Origin: an uncultured Eubacteriales bacterium
GTDB lineage: Bacteria; Bacillota; Clostridia; Oscillospirales; UMGS1783
Assembly (NCBI GenBank): GCA_900555065.1
Contig: USJY01000117.1
Location: forward strand, 1 to 5,491
Direction of reading: 5' to 3'
DNA: 5,491 nucleotides
The stretch's first letter is position 1. Each line of letters begins with the position of its first letter. The notes beneath the pieces were generated by a model, which was not told the DNA's origin, searched no databases, and saw nothing but the letters and a program-made list of their open reading frames with translations. This document shows positions 1 through 5,254 of this stretch, one piece after another. Made by a program: the position numbers and the translations under genes.

Positions 1-84
1 GAGGGCATAAAACGCAGAATGGACCGCGTGGCGACTCCGAAAGCCTTCGGCCTGCTGCGCCGCCGCAGCGACAGGGACGCATAA
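1..84 (+). CDS. C-terminal end of an unidentified protein (5' truncated)
   Basis: Frame 1 is open from the window edge to a TAA at 82-84 and encodes a 27-residue basic tail (…RVATPKAFGLLRRRSDRDA). Nothing in so short a tail identifies a family. The reading is favoured because it is rich in Arg and Ala, like the other genes here, and because it ends 69 bp before a well-supported gene on the same strand. Genes next to a CopZ-type chaperone are often a copper P-type ATPase or a CsoR-type repressor, but I see no motif of either, so no function is proposed. It could also be a chance open frame. Confidence 0.4.
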   Translation, partial: EGIKRRMDRVATPKAFGLLRRRSDRDA

Positions 85-92
85 GCGTATGG

Positions 93-110
93 AACCGGCG
101 CAATCCGGTT
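93..110. repeat. Short inverted repeat upstream of the copper chaperone gene
   Basis: AACCGG (93-98) and CCGGTT (105-110) are perfect complements around a 6-nt spacer, in the 69-bp gap between the upstream stop codon and the chaperone start. There is no following T-run, so it is not a convincing intrinsic terminator. It does not match the CopY box (TACANNTGTA) or an obvious CsoR operator. The AT-rich TATATT at 115-120 could be a -10 element, but no TTGACA-like -35 lies at the right distance. The gap may therefore simply join two cotranscribed genes. Confidence 0.3.
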
Positions 111-153
111 AACCTATATTGATACAAGCTATACAGGAGAGGAGACAAAAACA

Positions 154-372
154 ATGGAAGCGACTTTTAAAATCGACGGCATGTCCTGCGAGCATTGCCA
201 GGCGCGCGTACGCGCCGCGCTGTTGGAGCAGGCGGGCGTAAACGCGGCGAACGTATCCCTTGCAAACGGTACGGCAACCGTGCTGTACGACGAGCAGGTC
301 ACGAGCCCCTATGCGCTTTTGCAGGCGATCGGCGACGTGGGCTTTGATGCGGACCTGGCCCTGAACGAATAA
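154..372 (+). CDS. copZ: CopZ-like copper chaperone (single HMA domain)
   Basis: This 72-residue cytosolic protein consists of one heavy-metal-associated (ferredoxin-like) domain. The metal-binding loop is GMSCEHC (residues 9-15), with Cys12 and Cys15 as Cu(I) thiolate ligands. The MxCxHC form with His between the cysteines is the pattern of Bacillus-type CopZ. In the family these proteins carry Cu(I) to the N-terminal HMA domains of a CopA-type exporting ATPase or to a regulator. The later IGDVGFDA segment is the usual end of an HMA domain, with Phe where many chaperones have Tyr. The ATG at 154 is well placed behind a strong Shine-Dalgarno (AGGAGAGGAG, 135-144). No ATPase is in view, so the partner must lie elsewhere, possibly just upstream. 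There is no signal peptide or membrane segment. Mercury or another soft metal is a less likely ligand. Confidence 0.9.
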   Translation: MEATFKIDGMSCEHCQARVRAALLEQAGVNAANVSLANGTATVLYDEQVTSPYALLQAIGDVGFDADLALNE

Positions 373-374
373 GC

Positions 375-418
375 AGGCATAAAAAAGAAGCGGCGCACGC
401 CGCTTCTTTTTTATGCCT
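375..418. terminator. Bidirectional intrinsic terminator between convergent genes
   Basis: Positions 375-395 and 398-418 are perfect reverse complements (21 nt each). Allowing a 4-nt loop (GCAC), this gives a stem of about 20 bp. The GC-rich core is GAAGCGGC/GCCGCTTC, flanked by six A on the left and six T on the right, so either transcript ends in a GC hairpin followed by a U-run. It starts 3 nt after the copZ stop and runs into the 3' end of the minus-strand gene, whose TAA (411-413) and last Ala codon lie inside the right arm. It should terminate both transcription units. Confidence 0.92.
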
Positions 419-1103
419 TTAAAAACCGTTCCAACTGTTTTTCATCTGCGTTGGGAAATACGCTATTCAAATGCTCCAGAATCCTGCGCAGCGACGCCGC
501 CGGAGGCTCGCCGTAGCAGGAACGGACATATTCCGCGCCATAGAGCAGCTCCGGAGGCGCAAACAGGGAGACCGGCCAGCCGTATTCCTCCCCCGCCCGG
601 TTCCGCTTGCGCTGTACGCCGCAAAACACCAGATAGGTGCGCATTTCCAGCGCTGTCACCGCGCCGTCGAAGCCCTGCAGTCCGTCTTTTCCGAACCCTG
701 CAAGGCGTTTCAGCTCATGCGCGGGCAGCGGATGCGCGGTACCGCCGCCGTCGAACAGAGACATGATCCGCGTCTGCTTCCAGTTCGCCAGACCGGATTC
801 CTGCAGAGAATCGTAATCATACCCGTCCCTGCGCCAGTTGGCAAGGACCGGAAACCACGCCTTTGAAACAAAGGCGTTTTTACGTTCTATAAACTTGCCG
901 TAGACCACGCTGCCCTCAGCGGCCAGGATCTGCCGCCATTCCCATGGATCGGTTTCCGGGTCGCCCGTGTGCCAGCTCTCCGGCGCGGTCATATGCGCGA
1001 GGGAAAAACCGGGCAGCGCGCCGGCGCCGCCGAGCGGAAGAAATCCGACCTCGTCGATCAGCGCCCGAAGCCCGTCCATATCCGAAACGTGAAACCTGTT
1101 CAT
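411..1103 (-). CDS. AlkZ-related uncharacterised protein
   Basis: This 230-residue soluble protein resembles a set of conserved clostridial proteins that databases tend to label 'AlkZ-related'; I recognise it from memory of the motifs, not from a search. Visible blocks are DPWEWRQIL (52-60), a Trp/Arg-rich stretch VYGKFIERKNAFVSKAWFP (67-85) followed by RRDGYDYD, AGFGKDGLQGFDG (135-147), and YGWPVSLFAPPE (174-185). AlkZ/YcaQ itself is a DNA glycosylase that unhooks interstrand crosslinks and uses a QxQ motif. I find no QxQ here, so catalysis should not be assumed. The ATG (1101-1103) lies 1 nt after the thpR stop (TGA C ATG), with a modest GGGGGA Shine-Dalgarno at 1111-1116, which points to translational coupling. 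It is the last gene of the minus-strand set and its stop codon sits inside the terminator hairpin. There is no signal peptide or membrane segment. Whether it acts in DNA repair is open. Confidence 0.75.
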   Translation of the reverse strand: MNRFHVSDMDGLRALIDEVGFLPLGGAGALPGFSLAHMTAPESWHTGDPETDPWEWRQILAAEGSVVYGKFIERKNAFVSKAWFPVLANWRRDGYDYDSLQESGLANWKQTRIMSLFDGGGTAHPLPAHELKRLAGFGKDGLQGFDGAVTALEMRTYLVFCGVQRKRNRAGEEYGWPVSLFAPPELLYGAEYVRSCYGEPPAASLRRILEHLNSVFPNADEKQLERFLKA

Positions 1104-1104
1104 G

Positions 1105-1656
1105 TCATATTCCCCCGGTCAGATCGGAAAACATGCGCCGGTAACGCGGCAGATAGCGCAGCCGTCCGTCCCGCCGCGTCGATTCAAACAGCGTGATATG
1201 CCCGACCTGAACCGACACCGGCGCCGAAAGACCGAGCGTGCGCGCGTCGACTCCATCTGCGCCGGTAACGCCGCGCGCCAGGGTCAGATGCGGCTTAAAC
1301 GGGCGCCGCTCGGGCGTAAAGCCCACGCGTTCCAGCGCGGCCCAAAACCGGCGATACAGCGCATCCAGCCCGGGACAGGGATCGACTCCCGCCCACCAGA
1401 GCGCGCCGTCGCGGCCGGTAAAACGGCCCGCGCCGCGAATTGTCAGCGAAAACGCAGGTGCGCATGTCTCGTCCATGGCGCGCCGGACATCCGCCTCCCG
1501 GTCCGTCTCGCCGAGAAAAGCCAGCGTAATGTGGAAATTTTCGCGGCGGGTGACACGCGCCAGCGCCGCACGTTCCCGCAGCAGCGCAGCCGCCGCGTAC
1601 AGCTGCGCCTGTATCATGGGCGGTATCTCTACGGCGACAAACAGACGGCGGGTCAT
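1105..1656 (-). CDS. thpR: RNA 2',3'-cyclic phosphodiesterase (ThpR/LigT, 2H family)
   Basis: This 183-residue protein has the two HxTx signatures that define the 2H phosphoesterase superfamily: HITL at 42-45 (in FHITLAFLGE) and HLTL at 123-126 (in FKPHLTLARG), about 80 residues apart as expected. The N-terminal RRLFVAVEIP is typical of the LigT/ThpR branch. Members hydrolyse RNA 2',3'-cyclic phosphate ends to 2'-phosphates and can reversibly join tRNA halves through a 2'-5' bond; the physiological substrate in bacteria is not settled. Length matches the family (about 175-190). The ATG at 1654-1656 overlaps the mutS2 TGA as ATGA. Its Shine-Dalgarno AAGGAG (1665-1670, 8-nt spacer) lies inside the mutS2 3' end, so coupled translation is likely. 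Nothing is truncated and all four catalytic His/Thr residues are present. Confidence 0.93.
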   Translation of the reverse strand: MTRRLFVAVEIPPMIQAQLYAAAALLRERAALARVTRRENFHITLAFLGETDREADVRRAMDETCAPAFSLTIRGAGRFTGRDGALWWAGVDPCPGLDALYRRFWAALERVGFTPERRPFKPHLTLARGVTGADGVDARTLGLSAPVSVQVGHITLFESTRRDGRLRYLPRYRRMFSDLTGGI

Positions 1657-4028
1657 CGTCCCTTCTCCTTAAGCTCGATCACGGTCACGCCCTGTTCGCC
1701 TTCGCCGAACCGGCCGGCGCGGAAGGACTTAACATGCGGGTGGCCCCGCAGGTAATCCCACACGGCGGCGCGCAGCGCGCCCGTGCCCTTGCCGTGCACG
1801 ACCGTCACCTCATGCAGCCCGGCCATGACGGCGCTGTCAAGAAACTGTTCGAGCTCCGGTTCCATCTCGGCCACCGTCATGCCGCGCACATGCAGCGTAT
1901 CGGACGCGCGGCGAACGGCGGGGCCTTCCTTCGGCGTGTACGGCGCGCGTTTTTTTGGCGCTTTAATCAGGCGTACGTCCTTTACATTCACGTTCAGCTT
2001 CATGCTGCCCGCGGTGACGACCAGCTTCCCGTCGCGCCCAGGCAGGCTGGCCACAACGCCGGCGCGGGTGATTCCCACGACTTCTACCGTATCGCCGATA
2101 CGCAGCGGCCGCGGCAGTTCATACTCCGTCTGCGCTTCATGCACAGGGTCGAGCTCGTCCTCCAGCTCGCGCAGCGTCCGGCGCGTGCGCTGTTTAAAGC
2201 CCTGGAGCCGCTCTTTGAAATCGGCCCGTTCCTTCTCCCTGACCAGTGCGTCCAGCCCGGCGAGCACTTCCTGTACCTGCGCCTTCGCGCCCTCCACAAT
2301 CCGGCGGCCCTGGCCTTTAACCTGTTCCAGTTCCTTCTCAATACGCGTCTGCATTTCCCGCTGTTTCTGCTGCGCGTTCTGCAGCTGGGCCGCCGCGGCG
2401 GCGCGGTCGGCCATGGCCGCGTCGCGTTCGCGCTCGGACGCACGGCGGTTTTTCTCGATCTGCGCCAGTATCTCTTCAAAGGCAATGCTGTCGCTGGTCA
2501 AATGGGTCGCTGCCTGCTCTATAATCTCCTTTTTCAGGCCGAGCTTTTCGGAGATCGCGAACGCGTTGGACCGGCCCGGCATCCCGGTGATCAGGCGATA
2601 GGTCGGGCGCAGGGTCTCCACGTCGAATTCGCAGGAGGCGTTGCGCACGCCGGCGGTCTGCAGCGCGTACACCTTCAGTTCCGGAAAATGGGTGGTACAG
2701 ACGATCCGCGCGCCCTTGTCGCGCACATATTCAAGGATGGCGACCGACAGCGCCGCGCCTTCCACCGGGTCGGTGCCCGCGCCCAGCTCGTCGAACAGGC
2801 AGAGGGAGCGGGCGGTGGCCTTATCTATGATCTGAATGATATTCGTCATATGCGAGGAGAATGTGGAGAGCGACTGCTCGATCGACTGCTCGTCGCCCAC
2901 ATCGGTGAGAATATTGTCAAACACGGCGCAGCGGCTCTCCTCGGCGCAGGGTATGTACAATCCGGCCTGCGCCATGGCGCTCACGAGCCCGATCAGCTTG
3001 AGCGACACCGTTTTGCCGCCCGTATTCGGACCGGTGATGACAAGCGTGTCATAGTCCTGTCCGAGCGCGATATCAACCGGTACGACGGCGTCCCTGTCCA
3101 GAAGCGGATGCCGGGCGCGGCGCAGGTCAACGATCCCTCTGTCGTTCACAACCGGCATGGTCGCGCGCATATCCACGGCCAGTTTTGCCCTGGCGAAGAG
3201 GATATCGAATCGCGTGCACATGAGATAATCGTCCTCCAGATCTTCGCATACAGAGGACAGCAGTGCGGACAGCTCGTAGACAATCCGTTCGATTTCGGCT
3301 TTTTCCCGGCCTTCCAGCAGTCGCACTTCGTTATTGGCCTCCACAACGGAAGCCGGCTCGACGAATACGGTCGCACCCGTCGCCGACACGTCGTGGACCA
3401 GACCGCTGATCTCGCCTTTGTATTCCACTTTCACCGGCACGACGAACCTGCCGCCGCGTACGGTGACGACCGGCTCCTGCAGGCATCGCGCATACTGCGC
3501 CGAGCGGATAAGCTTGTCCAGGCTCTCGCGCACGCGGCTCTGGGCGGACGCGATCTGCCGCCGGATGCGGTACAGCTCGTCGCTGGCGGTGTCCAGCGCT
3601 TCGCCCTCTGCGTTAAAGGAGGCGTACAGCCGGTCCTCTAGCGCCTTATGCGGCACGATGCGCGCAAATTCTCCGTCGAGCACGCTCTCCAGCGCTTCAC
3701 CGTCGCCACGGTATTCGCGCAGGCGGCGGGCTGTGCGCAGCAGGAACGCGCAGTCCATCAGCTCAGGTATGCTGAGCGCCGCTTCGACGCGCAGACGCTT
3801 CAGCGCGTCCGACACATTGCGCAGGCCGCGCATGGACAGCGGGCCCTTTAAGTTCAGGATTTTCAGGGCGGCCTGTGTGCGCGCAAGCTCCTGCTGCACC
3901 TGTTCGAAATCGTCGGACGGAGAGAGGGCCATACACCCGGCGCGGCCGTCCTCCGTATCCGCCAGGTCGGCGAGCAGGCCGCGTATTTTATGAAATTCCA
4001 ATAGCCGTAAACTCTTTTCTTGATCCAT
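1653..4028 (-). CDS. mutS2: MutS2: ATPase with KOW-like and Smr domains (ribosome rescue / recombination control)
   Basis: The protein has 791 residues, normal for MutS2 (about 780-790). Domains in order: N-terminal core and clamp region (about 1-320); ABC/MutS ATPase with Walker A GPNTGGKT (333-340), signature region STFSSHM (388-394), Walker B LCLFDELGAGTDP (409-421; Asp413/Glu414) and H-loop TTHF (445-448); a long charged coiled coil (about 515-630); a KOW-like segment (about 640-690); and a C-terminal Smr domain (about 711-787, with HGKGTG at 745-750). In Bacillus subtilis MutS2 binds collided ribosomes and helps split them; homologues elsewhere suppress recombination. It lacks the mismatch-recognition domain of MutS1. 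The ATG at 4026-4028 follows AGAGGT (4035-4040) with a 6-nt spacer. The same frame stays open to 4409, but that part lies over recO, so the longer start is rejected. The Smr motif reads LHVRG (712-716) where LDxRG is usual, so Smr nuclease activity is uncertain. Confidence 0.96.
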   Translation of the reverse strand: MDQEKSLRLLEFHKIRGLLADLADTEDGRAGCMALSPSDDFEQVQQELARTQAALKILNLKGPLSMRGLRNVSDALKRLRVEAALSIPELMDCAFLLRTARRLREYRGDGEALESVLDGEFARIVPHKALEDRLYASFNAEGEALDTASDELYRIRRQIASAQSRVRESLDKLIRSAQYARCLQEPVVTVRGGRFVVPVKVEYKGEISGLVHDVSATGATVFVEPASVVEANNEVRLLEGREKAEIERIVYELSALLSSVCEDLEDDYLMCTRFDILFARAKLAVDMRATMPVVNDRGIVDLRRARHPLLDRDAVVPVDIALGQDYDTLVITGPNTGGKTVSLKLIGLVSAMAQAGLYIPCAEESRCAVFDNILTDVGDEQSIEQSLSTFSSHMTNIIQIIDKATARSLCLFDELGAGTDPVEGAALSVAILEYVRDKGARIVCTTHFPELKVYALQTAGVRNASCEFDVETLRPTYRLITGMPGRSNAFAISEKLGLKKEIIEQAATHLTSDSIAFEEILAQIEKNRRASERERDAAMADRAAAAAQLQNAQQKQREMQTRIEKELEQVKGQGRRIVEGAKAQVQEVLAGLDALVREKERADFKERLQGFKQRTRRTLRELEDELDPVHEAQTEYELPRPLRIGDTVEVVGITRAGVVASLPGRDGKLVVTAGSMKLNVNVKDVRLIKAPKKRAPYTPKEGPAVRRASDTLHVRGMTVAEMEPELEQFLDSAVMAGLHEVTVVHGKGTGALRAAVWDYLRGHPHVKSFRAGRFGEGEQGVTVIELKEKGR

Positions 4029-4078
4029 GAAATTACCTCTGTTCACACGAAACAGGCCCTGTTTCCCAAAGGGCCTGT
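4029..4078 (-). promoter_or_regulatory. recO-mutS2 gap with a perfect 10-bp hairpin
   Basis: On the transcribed (minus) strand AACAGGCCCT (4079-4070) and AGGGCCTGTT (4060-4051) form a perfect 10-bp stem with a 9-nt loop; the stem begins at the last base pair of the recO stop region. Only TTTCG follows, so it is at best a weak terminator. The 3' arm can alternatively pair through CTGTT (4055-4051) with AACAG (4043-4039), whose last two bases are the first two of the mutS2 Shine-Dalgarno AGAGGT. The two foldings exclude each other. An attenuator, a processing site or a recO 3'-end stabiliser are all possible. No -10/-35 pair is evident here. Confidence 0.5.
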
Positions 4079-4822
4079 TCAGATCGGATTTTGCAGGGAA
4101 CGGTAAAATTCGAGCGTGGAAAACCGCTCGTCCGTCTGCGCGAGAAGAAACCGCTCCGCAAAACGGCTCAACTGCTCCTTTGCCGCGCCGCTGAGCTGGA
4201 AGGAAAAAATTCTGCCGAGCGGCGCGTAAAATATGTGCCGCAGCGCGTCCTTCGCAGCTGCGTCCAGATAAAAGCCGTCTGGCGCGGGGCGCTGCGTGCA
4301 GTCCACGCAGACGAGCCTGCCGCCGTATACGTCGATCCAGCCCGGTTCGTCCCTGCCGCAGACCGCGCAGGTTTCGAAGTCGGGCATAAAGCCGGAGACG
4401 GACGCGCACCTGAGCTCAAACACGAGCTTGACATGGACCGGATCCGCATCTCTCGAGAGCAGGTACAAACTGTTGAGCAGCAGGCGGAGCAACTCCTCTT
4501 CTTCCGTCTCTTCACGGGAAAGCCGGGCCGCGACTTCCAGGAAATACTGGCCCAGCGCCAGCCTGTCAATATCCCCGCTCAGCCCGTAAAACAGCTCGTG
4601 CACGTCCGCGCTGTCCACTTTGTATTGATCGCCGTTCTTGAACAGCATAAACGACGAATATGTAAAGGGAGTGGCGCAGGCTTTCAGCCGGCTCTTGAGC
4701 GAGCCCGCGCCCGGCGCTATAACCGTGATTCTCCCCTTCTGGCGCGTGAGCAGGGTCAGCAGCTTTGCGCTGCGCCCGTACTCGCGCGCCTGCAGTACGA
4801 TGCCGTCGACCGACAGATGCAA
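4079..4822 (-). CDS. recO: DNA repair protein RecO
   Basis: At 247 residues this matches RecO (about 240-255). The N-terminal OB-fold begins SVDGIVLQAREYGRSAKLLTL (residues 4-24), close to the family pattern TxGIVLxxxxYxExxxLLTL, and continues through KGRITVIAPGA. A helical region follows, then a four-cysteine zinc site, C152-x2-C155 and C172-x2-C175, as in Gram-positive RecO. RecO binds SSB-coated DNA, anneals complementary strands and, with RecR, loads RecA at gaps. The start is TTG (4822-4820): a TAG is the in-frame codon immediately before it, so no upstream start is possible, and the product begins MHLSVDGIVL as expected. It follows yqzL by 11 nt, the usual Firmicutes order. glyQS, a common downstream neighbour, is replaced here by mutS2. 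Confidence 0.95.
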   Translation of the reverse strand: MHLSVDGIVLQAREYGRSAKLLTLLTRQKGRITVIAPGAGSLKSRLKACATPFTYSSFMLFKNGDQYKVDSADVHELFYGLSGDIDRLALGQYFLEVAARLSREETEEEELLRLLLNSLYLLSRDADPVHVKLVFELRCASVSGFMPDFETCAVCGRDEPGWIDVYGGRLVCVDCTQRPAPDGFYLDAAAKDALRHIFYAPLGRIFSFQLSGAAKEQLSRFAERFLLAQTDERFSTLEFYRSLQNPI

Positions 4823-4833
4823 CTATCCCACCT
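4823..4833 (-). promoter_or_regulatory. recO ribosome binding site that fixes a TTG start
   Basis: Between the yqzL stop (TAG, 4836-4834) and the TTG at 4822, the minus strand reads AGGTGG, then GATAG, then TTG. AGGTGG (4833-4828) is a good Shine-Dalgarno with a 5-nt spacer. The last three bases before TTG are an in-frame TAG, which rules out any earlier recO start. The direct contact of the yqzL stop with this site suggests that ribosomes finishing yqzL feed recO translation. Confidence 0.75.
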
Positions 4834-4977
4834 CTAACGTCCGCTGCCCTGCAGGAACAGCTCCCTGTCCCGTTTTGTATCAAACGGTTTTTTATCATTT
4901 TCCAGTTGTTTGTATATGAGATACGCGTCCAGATTCCCCGTATTTTCAAAGAAAGTCCATGCGTCGTTCTTATTCAT
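4834..4977 (-). CDS. yqzL: YqzL family small protein
   Basis: This 47-residue gene starts at ATG 4977-4975 and ends at TAG 4836-4834. It reads MNKNDAWTFFENTGNLDAYL (1-20), then IYKQLENDKK and a charged C-terminus. The W-x-x-F-E-x-T-G-x-(I/L)-D-A-Y-L pattern, the size and the position between era and recO all match the YqzL family of Firmicutes, whose function is unknown. A very strong Shine-Dalgarno, GGAGG (4990-4986), lies 8 nt before the ATG. The family is named after the B. subtilis gene in the same era-recO interval. No signal peptide or membrane segment is visible. It is easily missed because it is so short. Confidence 0.9.
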   Translation of the reverse strand: MNKNDAWTFFENTGNLDAYLIYKQLENDKKPFDTKRDRELFLQGSGR

Positions 4978-4990
4978 TCCGAATTCCTCC

Positions 4991-5016
4991 AAAAATGATA
5001 TTGTACTATCATTTTT
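4991..5016. promoter_or_regulatory. 26-bp operator-like palindrome at the yqzL leader
   Basis: AAAAATGATA (4991-5000) and TATCATTTTT (5007-5016) are perfect 10-nt complements around TTGTAC. It sits directly beside the yqzL Shine-Dalgarno, in an AT-rich pocket within GC-rich sequence. On the minus strand it contains TACAAT (5005-5000), a fair -10 hexamer; a weak TTGCGT (5026-5021) lies 15 bp upstream, which is short spacing. If this is the promoter, transcription would start inside the palindrome and a bound protein would block it. It could instead act as an RNA hairpin just ahead of the ribosome binding site. The regulator is unknown. Confidence 0.4.
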
Positions 5017-5026
5017 GACGACGCAA

Positions 5027-5064
5027 GCGCGAAAATTACAGGTAATATTTTAAGGCGCGAAAAT
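5027..5064. repeat. Direct repeat GCGCGAAAAT (two copies) flanking a small palindrome
   Basis: GCGCGAAAAT occurs at 5027-5036 and again at 5055-5064, 28 bp apart start to start, and the AT-rich flanks are also similar (TTA / AATTTA). Between them ATTAC (5035-5039) and GTAAT (5042-5046) form a 5-bp inverted repeat with a 2-bp centre. Such an arrangement upstream of a strong ribosome binding site may be protein-binding DNA. I know no regulator with this motif, and chance repetition in a compositionally mixed spacer is possible. Confidence 0.35.
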
Positions 5065-5090
5065 AATTTAAAAGTGTATAGAATAAGTTT

Positions 5091-5223
5091 TGCACGCCGC
5101 GGCCCCGCGCAGGCGCGGCAGGCTTTTTCAGGCGAGTTCCAGGCTCCGCTGCGCACGCTCAGACGCTGCGGGTCTCAGGACGGCGGGTGTTCGTACCCGC
5201 GGATTAGGATGAGATTGCAGCAC
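5091..5223. other. GC-rich, hairpin-prone part of the era-yqzL spacer, no gene seen
   Basis: I find no supported protein or known RNA here. Local structure includes GCCGCG (5096-5101) with CGCGGC (5114-5119), an alternative CCGCG/CGCGG hairpin at 5105-5118, GCGGGT (5183-5188) with ACCCGC (5195-5200) around GTTCGT, and a direct repeat CGCTGCG at 5147-5153 and 5164-5170. It does not resemble a tRNA, the SRP RNA core or a T-box. The two small open frames crossing it have no Shine-Dalgarno or recognisable sequence. Confidence 0.4.
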
Positions 5224-5254
5224 AGGCGCGGCGTTTACAACCAAAGCGGCGCCT
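5224..5254. repeat. Hairpin immediately after the era stop codon
   Basis: AGGCGC (5224-5229) plus GCGTTT (5231-5236) pair with AAAGCG (5243-5248) plus GCGCCT (5249-5254), a 12-bp stem with one bulged G (5230) and a 6-nt loop. On the minus strand it begins at the base after the era TAA. Only GTGCTGC follows in that direction, without a U-run, so it is not a canonical intrinsic terminator. It may stabilise or shape the 3' end of the era message. Confidence 0.5.

Noticed and set aside
1734..3641. A 635-codon open frame on the plus strand opposite mutS2
   Set aside because: It is antisense to a clear MutS2 with all motifs. Long antisense frames are common in GC-rich coding DNA, and the translation has no recognisable domain.
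4029..4409. A 127-residue N-terminal extension of MutS2
   Set aside because: The extension overlaps recO in another frame on the same strand. The ATG at 4028 has its own Shine-Dalgarno and gives the standard MutS2 length and N-terminus.
4091..4837. A 248-codon plus-strand open frame opposite recO
   Set aside because: It mirrors recO almost exactly, has no domain pattern and has no ribosome binding site that I can see. It is a shadow of the real gene.
4566..4949. A 127-codon minus-strand frame spanning yqzL and recO
   Set aside because: It overlaps both supported genes in a different frame and has a low-complexity Arg/Ala-rich translation.
5015..5048. Plus-strand promoter (TTGACG at 5015-5020 with TAATAT at 5043-5048)
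   Set aside because: The 22-bp spacer is too long and there is no plus-strand gene downstream.
5096..5126. Plus-strand terminator (GC hairpin followed by CTTTTT)
   Set aside because: The T-run is about 7 nt beyond the stem and no plus-strand gene precedes it, so it was kept only as part of a structured spacer.
4974..5156. A 60-codon minus-strand frame in the era-yqzL spacer
   Set aside because: It uses a GTG start without a Shine-Dalgarno, runs through the palindromes and matches no family I recognise.
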